Assembly (NCBI GenBank): GCA_023807065.1
Contig: JAJJLU010003600.1
Span: 1-47,164 of the forward strand
DNA length: 47,164 nucleotides
Direction: 5' to 3'
Origin: Isotricha intestinalis
Taxonomy: Eukaryota > Ciliophora > Litostomatea > Vestibuliferida > Isotrichidae
In this document: piece after piece, positions 8,764 to 18,809 of the stretch
Layout: each line of letters begins with the position of its first letter
How positions within the stretch are numbered: position 1 is the first letter of the stretch
Translations under genes and position numbers: made by a program
The notes under the pieces: generated by a model
What the model saw: only the letters and a program-made list of their open reading frames with translations
Database searches by the model: none
What the model was told of the DNA's origin: nothing

Positions 8764-11541
8764 TTATTTTTCAATTAAGCTATATAATAAAATATGAATA
8801 ATATTATGACTTTCTTTTGGAATTATTTTAATATTTTCAAAAAAGAAAATTAAGTTTATTATAATTTCATCATAATTATCAGGAAAATTCACAGAAAATT
8901 TTTTAATATATTCTTTATAAAATTGATTACAATGTATCAATAATTTAATAGGAGAATATATTTTAGAATTGAGGTTCTTGGATAGAAGATAAGATACAAA
9001 ATTAAGATTGCATGTTTTTTCTTCCATAAATTTATCAGAAAAACAAGCTTGTCCCATTTCAATAATAAATCCAATAGGATCAGAAATTTCATGTGAACTA
9101 TCTTGAATTATTAAATTATAATTATCTTTTAATTGATTAAAACTAACTTTCTGAAAATCATTTTCACTTTTATGATTTTTTATATTTTCTTTTTCTTGAT
9201 CATATAAAGATAATATTTTTTCTATCAAATTTAAAAGAGAAGGATTAGGCAAAACTTTTCTAGATAATAAAGTTTCAAATATTTCAACATATGAATTTGC
9301 TTTTGATATTAAAGAATAATTATTGCTTTTTATTTGTTTGATACATAATTCGTAATAAACATTCATAATTCTCAATATATATTTCCTAAATGATACATTT
9401 AATATTGATAATAATTTAATAATTGAATTTTTAAATTGTTCAATATCATATTTTTCAATAAATAAAATAAAAATAATTATAACACACATTATTATAATTT
9501 CATGTGATTCTATTTGTTTAAATTCAATACAAGAAGCTTCTATTATGTCAGGGATTAAATTTTCAGATATTTCTATGTATGTTTCTGTGTTTTTAATTTT
9601 TAAAGAAGGAAAAATGTTTTCAAGTTCTTCAGGTTTTATTTTGTTAAGTAAATGCATATATTTATTTATAATTGAAGAATCTAAGTCAATTTTATTATAT
9701 TTATATGTAATTGGCTTTTTGGATTTTTCTATTATTTTTTTTTCTATAATTTCAGAATCAACAATCTCTTGTTCAAAAAATTTTTGTAAATTTTCTTTAT
9801 AATAAACATAAAAATTATGAAAATTTATTTTCTCTATTTTTGTTTTCTTTGCTTTTATATATAATATATCAAATATATATATATAATCAATATTTATTTT
9901 TTTATTTAAAAATTTTAACACAATTAATTCATCAAAAATGATTTGAATTGTTTGTAACATTTCTAATTGATTTTTACCAAAAATAAAATCCATATAGGAA
10001 TAAAACTTGAAAGTTTCTAAAAACATTTGAATAAAATTTTCTTCGTCTTCGCATAAATTAAGTTCTTTTAAATCTATATTTTCTCTTTCAAATATATCAG
10101 TATCAAACTCATAATATTTCCCTTCTTTATTTGGTTTTTCTAATTTTATAATTTTAAATAAAGGATAAACCATTGCAAAAATATCAATATAAAAATCATA
10201 AAAAAGTATTTGAATTTTTTTATTTAAATTAATCATATTATCTTCAGGAAAAAAAAAATCAGAATTATCATTTCCATAAATTAGTTTTCCATATAAATCT
10301 TTGATTTTTGATATAATTTTAAGAATTAAAAATTCTAATTCACCTGAATTCTTTTTAGAGTTTTTATTTATAATACTATCTAAATAATTTCTTAATTCAT
10401 TTATCCTTTTATCTTTATTATTTTTATCAAAAAAATAAAGATTTCCTTCATTAAGATCCAAACTAAAATGAGGATTATTTGGTAATAATTTTTCAAATAT
10501 TCCATTATATCTAAAATTAAAACCTAGAATTGAATTATTTGGTTTCCCTATTAAATGAGAATCTGGATTTTTTAATTCTTTTTCTCCAACAGAAATAACA
10601 TGCCAATTATACATTGTATCCAACAGAAAATTAAAAGATGTTAAAATAAGCATAAATAAATTTAAAAGCTCTAATTTAGAATAAAATACATTCATTTGTT
10701 TCTCAAGGAAAATTAAAATAAAAACCCTAATTATTTCATTATAATTTAATAAAGTAAATATTTTAGATATATTTATATCATAAAAAGGATATCCTGAAAT
10801 TTGATTTATTATTTCTTCCTTATTTACATCAATGTCTTCTTCTTCATTTTTATTTGAATATTCAAATAAAGTTTTATTACAAAATAAACTTAATATTTCT
10901 TCTTGTAAAACAGGAGCAGGAATAAAATTAATAATATTATAAAGTTGAATTTCTAAAGGAATTTCAATTTCACAAATATTAAATTGTGATTGAATTTCTT
11001 TACATAATCGATTAAAAAATCCAAATAATTGATATTGAGATAAAATCACAAAACATTTAGGTATATAAGCTTTTTGATTTAAATGTTTAATATAATATTG
11101 TTCATAAAATTTATAACAATAAGCATTAAACGTCATTTTCATATTATCAATTGTTGAGTTTAATTGAAATATATAATTACTATGTTTTTTTTCAATGTTT
11201 ATATTTTGATTAGAATCATCTGTATAATATAAATGTAATGGACTTGGAAAAAGATAATCAATTATATTATCTAAATTAATCATTTTTTTTTTAAAATCAG
11301 ATGCAATAACATTTAAAATCGAAGGGGTCTCACTTAGTAGAATTCTATTTAACTTATCTTTTTCTTTATTAATATTTTTTTCTTTATTAGAATTATTTTC
11401 AATCATATCAATTTCAATTTGAATGAATAATTCATTTGAAATATAAGATGAATCATATCCAATTATCATAAATAATTCCAAAAGATTATGGGAAAATCCA
11501 CAATAAGGATATCTTTTGATTTTAGTTGTATTCTTATTCAT
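8764..11541 (-). CDS. DENN-domain protein (putative Rab exchange factor)
   Basis: 925 residues. Weak but ordered resemblance to the three DENN modules: uDENN at the start (LLELFMIIGYDSSYI, then CFVILSQYQLFGFFNRLCKE, like the family's 'LLSRYPFF..F...L..I'); a central cDENN (ISKIFTLLNYNEIIRVFILI, FLEKQMNVFYSKLELLNLF, ending in YNWHVISV, like the family's 'F..L....ll.vf..lLlErrvlf.S..l..Lt...a....l.PF.WqH..iP'); and a dDENN-like stretch (FYDFYIDIFAMVYPLF; MFLETFKFYSYMDFIF). The rest is helical and unassigned. DENN proteins activate Rab GTPases on membranes, which suits the adaptor and TM9 genes in this window. The call rests on pattern, not on an absolutely conserved residue. Confidence 0.6.
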   Translation of the reverse strand: MNKNTTKIKRYPYCGFSHNLLELFMIIGYDSSYISNELFIQIEIDMIENNSNKEKNINKEKDKLNRILLSETPSILNVIASDFKKKMINLDNIIDYLFPSPLHLYYTDDSNQNINIEKKHSNYIFQLNSTIDNMKMTFNAYCYKFYEQYYIKHLNQKAYIPKCFVILSQYQLFGFFNRLCKEIQSQFNICEIEIPLEIQLYNIINFIPAPVLQEEILSLFCNKTLFEYSNKNEEEDIDVNKEEIINQISGYPFYDINISKIFTLLNYNEIIRVFILIFLEKQMNVFYSKLELLNLFMLILTSFNFLLDTMYNWHVISVGEKELKNPDSHLIGKPNNSILGFNFRYNGIFEKLLPNNPHFSLDLNEGNLYFFDKNNKDKRINELRNYLDSIINKNSKKNSGELEFLILKIISKIKDLYGKLIYGNDNSDFFFPEDNMINLNKKIQILFYDFYIDIFAMVYPLFKIIKLEKPNKEGKYYEFDTDIFERENIDLKELNLCEDEENFIQMFLETFKFYSYMDFIFGKNQLEMLQTIQIIFDELIVLKFLNKKINIDYIYIFDILYIKAKKTKIEKINFHNFYVYYKENLQKFFEQEIVDSEIIEKKIIEKSKKPITYKYNKIDLDSSIINKYMHLLNKIKPEELENIFPSLKIKNTETYIEISENLIPDIIEASCIEFKQIESHEIIIMCVIIIFILFIEKYDIEQFKNSIIKLLSILNVSFRKYILRIMNVYYELCIKQIKSNNYSLISKANSYVEIFETLLSRKVLPNPSLLNLIEKILSLYDQEKENIKNHKSENDFQKVSFNQLKDNYNLIIQDSSHEISDPIGFIIEMGQACFSDKFMEEKTCNLNFVSYLLSKNLNSKIYSPIKLLIHCNQFYKEYIKKFSVNFPDNYDEIIINLIFFFENIKIIPKESHNIIHILLYSLIEK

Positions 11542-11609
11542 ATATATTTATTGATTAAAAAATTAAAAAAATAAAAATATTCAAAAAACTTTTATTATAA
11601 TATATAAGT

Positions 11610-11800
11610 TTAATTTAATCTTTGATATAATTTAATATTTGATTTATTTAATCCACAAAGTGATATTATAAAATTTAAATATTGAATATCTCCTTTTGAA
11701 ACTATCATACCTTGAAACTTGAATTTTAAATGGATGATTTTTTAATATCTGAATAATATTTTCAAATTTAAGAGAAGGAATAAAAAAAATTAAAATTCTC
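11610..11800 (-). pseudogene. Coding-like fragment broken by a frameshift (minus strand)
   Basis: On the minus strand a frame ending at TAA (11610-11612) reads from ATG 11708 as MIVSKGDIQYLNFIISLCGL followed by a dozen more residues. Immediately upstream, in a different frame and without a usable splice site between them, the sequence reads FFIPSLKFENIIQILKNHPF. Together they look like the C-terminal ~65 residues of a protein with one indel at the junction near 11710. I do not recognise the family. It lies 70 bp upstream of the DENN gene start, in the spacer that carries its promoter. Confidence 0.35.
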
Positions 11801-12073
11801 CTGATAATTATCTATTATACTTCTTTTATTTATTCTTTATAAATTCAATGAAAATAATATTAAAAAAAAAAGAATTCTGTTATTATTTTTAAACCTATTT
11901 TTTATTCAAAATAAATTAATTTATTTTCTTGAATTTTAACTTTAATATAATTTATATTCGATTTAATTTTATTTTTAAAAATAAATATTTAATTTGAATA
12001 TTTGTAATTCCCTAGAAAATCAAAAGAAAAAAAATTTATATAAAAACGTTTAGACAAATTAATATTTATTATA
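11801..12073. other. Remainder of the DENN/CEP41 spacer, nothing seen
   Basis: A/T-rich sequence between the coding-like fragment and the CEP41 stop codon. No gene or structured element is visible. Confidence 0.4.
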
Positions 12074-12892
12074 TCATTTATTTTTCAAATTAACATTAGA
12101 ATTTCCACCAATATTACTTTTATTTTTAATATCAAATTTAGATTTCCCTCCAATTCTTTTTTCTTCAATAATTCTTTGTTTTTCATCTCTTTCAATTTTT
12201 AAATTAATATATTTCTCTTTATCACTTCCTTCTAAATATTGAGGATAATTATTTTGAAATTCTTCAATACCACCTGATAACAAAAACACATTATCATATC
12301 CTTTTTCAAATAATAAATTAGCATAAGGTATTCCATTTCTTTCATCAAAATGATATAAAATAATCATTTTTCTTTCTTTATTTTTCATAGAATACATTTC
12401 AGGTAAAAATTTATCTCTTGGAATAAAAACACCAGGATAACTTAATGCATTTATAATATGAACATGATTATAATCATTTTCTTCTCTTAAATCCAATATT
12501 ATAAAATCAATTTCATTTAAATCTCCTAACGTATTTGTTCTATATGATAATTCTGAATAATTTGTCAAATTTGATTTATTTGACTTTGTGCTTTTATTAT
12601 CATTATTTTCATTACCTAAATTATATATATTTTCACCCTCATTTTCTGAGGAATGAAGTAATTTAACTAATGTTGAATTTTTTATTCTTTTAAATAATTC
12701 ACTTTTTCTTTTACTTACTAATTTATCACTTACTGATGTTGTGTTTTTTATTGTTTTACCTGTATCAATTACATTTCCTATATTTTTATATTTTGGATTT
12801 GGTTTAAGTTTATTTTTCATTAACTCTTGATTCCCATATTTTTGGGCTATTGTTCTTTTATCTGCTAATACATCATTGTAATGCGTTTCCAT
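12074..12892 (-). CDS. CEP41: CEP41-like rhodanese-domain protein
   Basis: 272 residues. The N-terminal part carries NPKYKNIGNVIDTG and KRKSELFKRIKNSTLVKLL, matching the conserved CEP41 N-terminal segment (NPRYxxIxxxLDTG; KKDELFKRLKxTT). Residues about 127-222 are a rhodanese fold: FIILDLREENDYNHVHIINA, SYPGVFIPRD, KMIILYHFDER, and VFLLSGGIEEFQNNYPQYL. As in animal CEP41, the active-site loop has HFDER in place of a catalytic Cys, so it is not a sulfurtransferase. In animals CEP41 sits at centrioles/cilia and is needed for tubulin glutamylation of the axoneme. The C-terminal tail is Lys/Asn-rich and short. Together with kinesin-2 it shows that the organism builds cilia or flagella. Confidence 0.85.
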   Translation of the reverse strand: METHYNDVLADKRTIAQKYGNQELMKNKLKPNPKYKNIGNVIDTGKTIKNTTSVSDKLVSKRKSELFKRIKNSTLVKLLHSSENEGENIYNLGNENNDNKSTKSNKSNLTNYSELSYRTNTLGDLNEIDFIILDLREENDYNHVHIINALSYPGVFIPRDKFLPEMYSMKNKERKMIILYHFDERNGIPYANLLFEKGYDNVFLLSGGIEEFQNNYPQYLEGSDKEKYINLKIERDEKQRIIEEKRIGGKSKFDIKNKSNIGGNSNVNLKNK

Positions 12893-13426
12893 TTTTATTT
12901 ATTAAAAACAATTATATTAATTTTATTATTTTTTTAATTATTTAGTTTATCCCTTCAAATAATTAAAAGAAAAATGAAAAATTTCTTTAAAGGATAAATT
13001 TTAAATATTTGAATTGTTTTAACATTTTTTTTTTTAAAAATTAAAATTTGAAAAAATATTTATTCAATTTTTTCTTGAATCTTAAAAGATATTATTATAA
13101 ATATTTATAAATAATTTTCCATAATTAATCTATGAATTTCAATTTTTTAAATACGTTATATATTCATTGGTAATTTAAATATTAAATAATATAAAAATAT
13201 ATAAATATTTTAGAGCATTAACAATTAATTTCATAAAAACTTTATAAATTTTGTGAAGTAAATAATTTAATATTTTATATAATCAAATTCATTATTAATC
13301 ATAATTTTTAAAATTTATATAGGTCAGTTTTTTGAATTATTTAAAATATAAATCATCAAAAGGAATTATACTAATAACAATAAATAAAAAATTACTTTTA
13401 AATAATAAATATATAATCACACCAAA
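12893..13426. other. Divergent spacer (promoter region), no gene seen
   Basis: This stretch lies between the starts of CEP41 (-) and CK1 (+). It is strongly A/T with no coding-like or structured stretch that I can support. It must contain both promoters. Confidence 0.4.
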
Positions 13427-15057
13427 ATGAGTAAAAATCAAGAAAAAGAAATATTAAATAAACTCATTTTTAATAAATATTTGACAGTTCAGAAACTTGG
13501 AGAAGGATCCTTTGGAATGATATATAAAGCAAAATACAAAGAAGAAGAATTTGCATTAAAATTTGAAAAAAGACATAAAGGTCAAAATCTTCTTCAATCA
13601 GAAGCATATATAATGAATTATTTAAAAGGGCGTAAGAATAAAAAATATTAAACAATATTTTAGCTGGGATTCCTTTTGTAAAAACCTTTGGATACAGTGG
13701 AGATTATAATATTTTAGTAATGGAATTTTTAGGAAAATCATTAGAAGATATTTTTGAATCTTTCCCAAATAAAAAATTTTCAATAAAAACAACATGTATG
13801 TTAGGAATTCAAATGATAACTTTATTAAAATATATACATGATAAACATATAATACATAGAGATATAAAACCAGATAATTTTGTAACAGGAATAAATGAAA
13901 AGAAACAATATATATATTTATTGGATTTTGGATTAGCGAAAAAATATAGAAGTAGTAAAACTTTAAAGCATTATCCAATGACTCAAAAAAAAAAATTAAC
14001 TGGAACCGCACGTTATGCTTCAATAAATGCTTTAAAAGGTTTAGAACAAAGTAGAAGAGATGATTTAGAATCTGTTGGTTATGTTTTAATATATTTTCTT
14101 CAAGGAAAATTGCCTTGGCAAGGATTACCTGTTAAATCTAAAGAAGATAGATATCTTAAAATTATGGAAAAAAAAAGAGATACTAATCCTAAAGATTTAT
14201 GTAAAGAATTACCTAAAGAATTTCATCAATATGTTAAATATACTAGAAATTTAAAATATGAGGAAGACCCTGATTATCAAATGTTAATAAATCTATTCAA
14301 AGATGTATTAAATCAAGAAAACCTTAAAATTGATTATATTTATGATTGGACTTCTCCAATTGAAAATGATAAAAAAATTCAAATTGAAGAAAATAAATTT
14401 GAAAAAACGGATAATGATAATAAAGAAGAAGATAAAATTGTTTTTAAAAGTAAAAATAATGAATATGAAAGTAATAATTTAGTAAATGATAGTAAAAAAA
14501 ATAAACAAATTATGGTTGTTAATAATTATGTAAATCATGTTAATAATATAGTAATTAATAACAACAATAATAATAACAACAACAATAATAATAATAATAA
14601 TAATAGTAATAACAACAACAATAATAATAATATTAATAATAATAATAATATTAATAATAATAGTAATAATAAGAATATTTGTAATAACGAAGTTAATAAT
14701 GACATTAGTCATATTTCAAAGAATAAAAATAGTGGTTTTATTAGTAATAATTTTTCGAATTTTGCAAATACAATTAGTGGACGGAATAATTTTTTAGATG
14801 TAATTTCTCCGGGTCAAGAAAACGAAATTCCAACTAATTGTAAACATAATATGACTAATCAGAATATTTTCGATAAGTGCAATAACTATACTATTGAAAT
14901 TAAAAATAATGAATATAAAACAAATAAATGTTTTGAAATTATATACCCAGATTCAAATAAAAAAATGAATGGAAAAGAGGATATATTAAATCATGAAAAT
15001 GAATTGGAAATAATTCAAGACTATAAAGAACAATCGAAATGTTGTTACATATTTTAG
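13427..15057 (+). CDS. CK1: Casein kinase 1, two exons, with Asn-rich tail and C-terminal CaaX-like box
   Basis: Exons 13427-13631 and 13664-15057 join in phase 1 to give 532 residues. The splice restores LKGPGIPFVKTFGY, the expected CK1 N-lobe sequence. Kinase landmarks: Gly loop LGEGSFGMIYKA, Lys45 (FALKF), HRDIKPDNF with Asp135, LLDFGLAKKY with Asp156, LTGTARYASINA, and the CK1-specific SRRDDLESVGYVL. The domain ends near residue 290. The tail is disordered, with a long Asn run, and ends SKCCYIF: a CYIF box that fits CaaX prenylation (Phe last favours geranylgeranyl) with an extra Cys before it that could be palmitoylated. It is thus probably a membrane-anchored CK1, functionally like yeast Yck1/2 or CK1-gamma, though those are palmitoylated. 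All catalytic residues are present. Stop is TAG. Confidence 0.92.
13632..13663 (+). other. 32-nt spliceosomal intron in the CK1 gene
   Basis: It begins GTAAGAAT and ends TATTTTAG, and contains in-frame stops. Removing it joins AAAGGGC to CTGGGATT in phase 1, giving K-G-P-G-I-P, which fits the CK1 family at a normally ungapped position. A possible branch site is ATTAAAC, about 12 nt from the 3' end. Confidence 0.9.
14554..14690 (+). repeat. AAC/AAT trinucleotide tract encoding poly-Asn
   Basis: An impure run of AAC and AAT codons, interrupted by AGT (Ser) and ATT (Ile), inside the disordered tail of CK1. It encodes about 35 Asn with few breaks. Such tracts expand and contract by slippage; mixing of AAC and AAT suggests it is old or selected at protein level. 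Confidence 0.9.
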
Positions 15058-15171
15058 TTATTATTTGGTTATTAATACATCTAAATAGTATTGTATATAT
15101 AATATTTGTAAATAAATTATATTTGAAATTTTTTAAAAATAAAAATATTCTAGTAAATCAAAAGTCAAATT

Positions 15172-15640
15172 TTAAAATAATAATTGAAGAAGAACATAAA
15201 AAAGAAATATAAAACTGTACTTTGTCAAAAATTATTTGAAAACATTCCTTCTTCTTATTCAATAATGTATAGATATGCATATGGAAAAAATGAATTTAAT
15301 TTAAAATATAAGAAAAAATATACAAAATATTTTCAATTAGGCTTTTGTTCAAAAGGCAGAAAATATAATTAAATAAAAACCCTAATAATGCTAATGCCTT
15401 TGATGTTTTCATCAATATGTGATTTCTTCATTATATTAGTTTAAATATTGAAGATAAAATAAATTATCAGAAATTTATAGATTATTAAAGATAATGATAA
15501 ATATCCCAAAATTTACTTTTGAAAGTTAAAAAAATATAATTATTTATTTTAATGTTTAATATGATGAATGTGATAAAATCAATTATAAAAATTTACCAAA
15601 AAATAATAATTTTGATAATATTCTAAACTATTTTTCTTAA
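15172..15640 (+). pseudogene. Decayed tandem CCCH zinc-finger (tristetraprolin-like) gene
   Basis: A frame at about 15184-15372 has no ATG start (it opens with TTG) but reads KKYKTVLCQKLFENIP, then RYAYGKNEF, and later YFQLGFCSKG. These line up with the TTP/ZFP36 double finger (YKTELCxxFxxxGxCxYGxxCxFAHGxxEL, then a second finger with GFCxYG). At aligned positions of finger 1, two Cys ligands have become Ser and Tyr and the His ligand has become Tyr, each one base from the ancestral codon. After the stop the reading continues in another frame (NKNPNNANAFDVFINM) and further on as YDECDKINYKNLPKNNNF, ending near 15640 with more stops. Intact relatives bind AU-rich mRNA. This copy cannot. Confidence 0.5.
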
Positions 15641-16193
15641 AGAAAGAAATTTAAATAATTGTTTTATATCTTTGAAAAAAAATTGTTTTTCCATCTATCT
15701 TTGGTTTCCCTTTAATTATGATAATTTTTTATGTGAATTAGTTTAGTTTGTCTTTTAATAATAAAATATAGAAAATAATTATAAATTAATAAAACAATTA
15801 AAAATTAAAGTTTGAGAAATTTACATTTAATTATTTTATATTTTCATATTTTATGATAATCAATTATTTTATTTATTTCCTTTATTTAAAATTTTAGAAT
15901 CTTTATTTGATAAAGTACATTATTAAATAATTTATAATAAATTTCAAATTTTTGTTTATTACATTATATAAATTATTTATTTGGATTTTTATTTAATATA
16001 TATCTAAAGTATTTTATCATTAAAGAATTATAAAATGACAATGACAAATGATTATATTATATTAAATATATTTCTTTTAATATGCAATCAAACAAATTAA
16101 TATAAATTTTTATTATAAATTTTCTTTAAATCAAATCAAAGATAATATATTTTACATTTGATAGATTAAATTCATTAAAATAAAATAATATTT
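15641..16193. other. Convergent spacer, no intact gene
   Basis: A/T-rich stretch between the decayed zinc-finger locus and the MORN stop codon. A short minus-strand reading near 15690-15760 (GKPKIDGKTIFFSKI) has protein-like composition but is only some 20 codons long. Nothing else is visible. Confidence 0.35.
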
Positions 16194-18722
16194 TTAAATA
16201 TCAAAAGGTTTATCACTTTTATCAAGAATATCATCATTTTCAAAAAAATAATATATTTTTTTTTGTTTAATTTTAACTGTTTTTCCATATTTTTTAGTTT
16301 TTTTCTTTTTTTTACTTCTTCCAAAAAATTGGCTATTTGCTATACCTCTTTTTTTCCTTGTAGCCAAAGTAAGAATATTAAATTCACTATTATCTTCTTG
16401 TAAATCAAAAGAAATTAAATCAAGATTAGAATCTCCAATATATTCTTCAATAGTTATTTGAAAAGCTCCTTGTTTTTCTCCTATAACATATTTTCCTACC
16501 ATTTCTTCTTTTTTTGATGGTCCAAGTGAAATAAATCTTCCTAATCCATGTTTTTTATCTTTTTGGAAAAATCCAAAATAATTATCATTTATAATTTGAT
16601 TTGTTCTTTCCCCATGAATATATAATCCAATAAAATCTTTTAAATTATTATTATCAAAAAATCCTTCATAAATATCACCACTTCTGAATTCAACTCTTCC
16701 ATAAAGAAAAAATTTTTTTCCTTGTTTAAAAAAACCTTCATATCTTTTAAAAAAAAAATTTTCTGTATATTGAATAATACCATAACCATCCATTTCTCCA
16801 TTTTGAAAAACTCCTTTATAAATAAAAGAATATTTAGCATTATGAATAGATTTCTTTAATATTCCATCTCCATTTTCTTTTCCATTAATAAAATTACCAT
16901 TATATATATAAGAAATATTAGGTTCATATCTATCTTTCTTTGCATTATATATATATGAATATGAAGAATACATTCCATTTCCAGTATATTTATGAAATTG
17001 AGGATCTAAATCTCCTTGAAATTTATTAAATATTATCAGTGAAGTATTCACATTTTCTTTTGAATGAAATGATATTTTTCTTAATAAATATTCTTTCCCT
17101 TCAATATTATTTTCAAAAATATATTGATATTGTTCTCCAGAAAGAAAAACATTTCTGCGGAATATTCCTAAATTTATTTTCATTTCAAAACCAATTAAAA
17201 CAATAGAATTTACTCTATTTTGAATTACATTTGAGGAAATTGATGTTATTGAAATTTCAATTCCATAACCAGATTTATTGTCTTTAATCCATTCACCTGA
17301 ATAATAATAAAATTGAACAATATTATTATCTTGTTTAGTATCATCTTGCCAAAAAATTCCAATTCCATGTTTATAACCATATCTAAACATTCCTTCATAA
17401 CAATTATTACCTTCAATATCAATTAAATTTCCATAACCATTAAATAAATATGTAGTATTATCATATTCTCCATTATATAAATATTTTATTGATTTATGAT
17501 TTTTCTCTTTTTCTTTTCCTTCTTTTTCTTTTTCTTTTTCTTCATTATTTTCATCTGAATCATTTTTTGTATTATCATCTTGTGAATTTGCAATAATAAA
17601 TAAAGGTCTTTCTGTATCTGGAAACACTCTTATTTTTTCTTTATTATCTTCATCTATTTTTATAAATGATTCTTCGAATTGTTTATTATCATTTTTTAAT
17701 TTTGATAATTCTTTCCTAATCAAATCTATATCAATATTGTAAAAATCTTCTGTTTTTGAAATAAAATTATATTTTTTCATTATATAAAGAAAATAAAATT
17801 TTTTGATAAAATCTCTTAATTCTCCTTTTAAAAAAACATCTTGACCTAATAAAAATTCATCTGTATATAAAACTAATAAATAACTTGTATTTAATCTATT
17901 ATATTCTCTCAATTTTCTTGGAATTTCATTTGATGGTGTATCAAGACAAATTTTAAGTAAATTTTTAATATCTGCTTCAAATAATTTTCTATCATTATCA
18001 GTAATAAAATCTTCAAAATTAACACCAAAAAATTTATTTTTATGTTCAAGTTCACATGCTATTTGATTTATAAATTTTTTAACAGCTCTAGAATTATTTC
18101 CTTTAAAAGTACTAAAATTAGTTTTCATTGATGATTCATTATTAATAGGATTAGGAGTAATTTCTAAATTTTTTAAGAATTCAATTAATTTTGTGTAAAA
18201 GTTTAATTGAGATAACATTGTAATTTCAACATAATGAGAAGTTACAAATTGTCTAATACTAATAAAGTCATTTAAATTATTTAAAATATTTGGATATTCT
18301 AATATTTTTTCATTTTGTCCTTCTATATTTGTTGTTATTTCTGGTGCTGATTGAGTAAGTCCATTAACTATATTCTTAAAAGTAAATATTAATTTATCTA
18401 ATTTTTCTGAATAATATGTTTTAAAATGTATATTTGATTTCTTTGAATTTTTATTATTATATTTTGATTTAAAAAAAATTTTATATAACTTTTGTTGGAT
18501 ATTATTTATAAAATTAATTTTCACTTTACATTTTTTATAATAATTAACAAAGTTTGCAATTATTTCACCATAATATAAATAATTTCCTTTTAAAGAAGTA
18601 TAAGGAAGATTTTCATGAAGATGTATTGATTCATATTTTTTAATTGTTTCTTCTTCTAATGATTTTATTTTTTTATTTAAATCATAAATATATTCAAGTC
18701 TCCTTTTTGAACAATTACCCAT
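16194..18722 (-). CDS. MORN-repeat protein with MGNC N-terminus
   Basis: 842 residues. It begins MGNCSKRRLEY: Gly2 fits N-myristoylation and Cys4 fits palmitoylation, a dual membrane anchor. Residues about 20-380 are helical with no recognised domain, followed by an acidic Glu/Lys linker. From about 410 to 740 there are MORN-type repeats, each with a YxGxxxxGxxxGxG-like core, for example YLFNGYGNLIDIEGNNCYEG, GYKHGIGIFWQDD, YIYNGNFINGKENGDGIL and KDKKHGLGRF. The end is strongly basic (SKKKKKTKKYGKTVKIKQKK). MORN arrays bind lipids or organise membrane-cytoskeleton contacts such as basal bodies and cortical structures in protists. The ATG lies only 87 bp from the likely ATG of the divergent phosphatase-like gene. 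Confidence 0.8.
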   Translation of the reverse strand: MGNCSKRRLEYIYDLNKKIKSLEEETIKKYESIHLHENLPYTSLKGNYLYYGEIIANFVNYYKKCKVKINFINNIQQKLYKIFFKSKYNNKNSKKSNIHFKTYYSEKLDKLIFTFKNIVNGLTQSAPEITTNIEGQNEKILEYPNILNNLNDFISIRQFVTSHYVEITMLSQLNFYTKLIEFLKNLEITPNPINNESSMKTNFSTFKGNNSRAVKKFINQIACELEHKNKFFGVNFEDFITDNDRKLFEADIKNLLKICLDTPSNEIPRKLREYNRLNTSYLLVLYTDEFLLGQDVFLKGELRDFIKKFYFLYIMKKYNFISKTEDFYNIDIDLIRKELSKLKNDNKQFEESFIKIDEDNKEKIRVFPDTERPLFIIANSQDDNTKNDSDENNEEKEKEKEGKEKEKNHKSIKYLYNGEYDNTTYLFNGYGNLIDIEGNNCYEGMFRYGYKHGIGIFWQDDTKQDNNIVQFYYYSGEWIKDNKSGYGIEISITSISSNVIQNRVNSIVLIGFEMKINLGIFRRNVFLSGEQYQYIFENNIEGKEYLLRKISFHSKENVNTSLIIFNKFQGDLDPQFHKYTGNGMYSSYSYIYNAKKDRYEPNISYIYNGNFINGKENGDGILKKSIHNAKYSFIYKGVFQNGEMDGYGIIQYTENFFFKRYEGFFKQGKKFFLYGRVEFRSGDIYEGFFDNNNLKDFIGLYIHGERTNQIINDNYFGFFQKDKKHGLGRFISLGPSKKEEMVGKYVIGEKQGAFQITIEEYIGDSNLDLISFDLQEDNSEFNILTLATRKKRGIANSQFFGRSKKKKKTKKYGKTVKIKQKKIYYFFENDDILDKSDKPFDI

Positions 18723-18809
18723 AAATATTTTAATGTATTAAATAAATATAATATGAAAATTAATTATTTATTTTTAAATATAATTTTCTTAAAATTTAAA
18801 ATTAAATTA
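18723..18809. promoter_or_regulatory. Very short bidirectional promoter region
   Basis: Only 87 bp separate the start codons of the MORN gene (-) and the phosphatase-like gene (+), or 30 bp if the upstream ATG at 18753 is used. Both promoters and 5' UTRs must lie here or overlap the neighbouring gene. No specific element can be picked out. Confidence 0.45.

Noticed and set aside
14479..14712. Minus-strand open frame of 77 codons rich in Ile/Val
   Set aside because: It is the reverse complement of the AAC/AAT Asn repeat in CK1 (reading GTT/ATT), so it is a shadow.
15055..15057. Possible stop-codon reassignment, since gene relics contain many TAA, TAG and TGA codons
   Set aside because: Intact genes end at all three: TAG (CK1, BET-like, AP-4 mu, two-TM protein), TGA (PWWP) and TAA (most others), always at family-consistent ends, so the standard code is the best reading.
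18753..18809. Upstream in-frame ATG that would add 19 residues to the phosphatase-like protein
   Set aside because: The added residues are only M, K, I, N, Y, L and F, as translated spacer gives, and it would leave just 30 bp to the divergent MORN start. ATG 18810 is preferred, but the longer form is not excluded.
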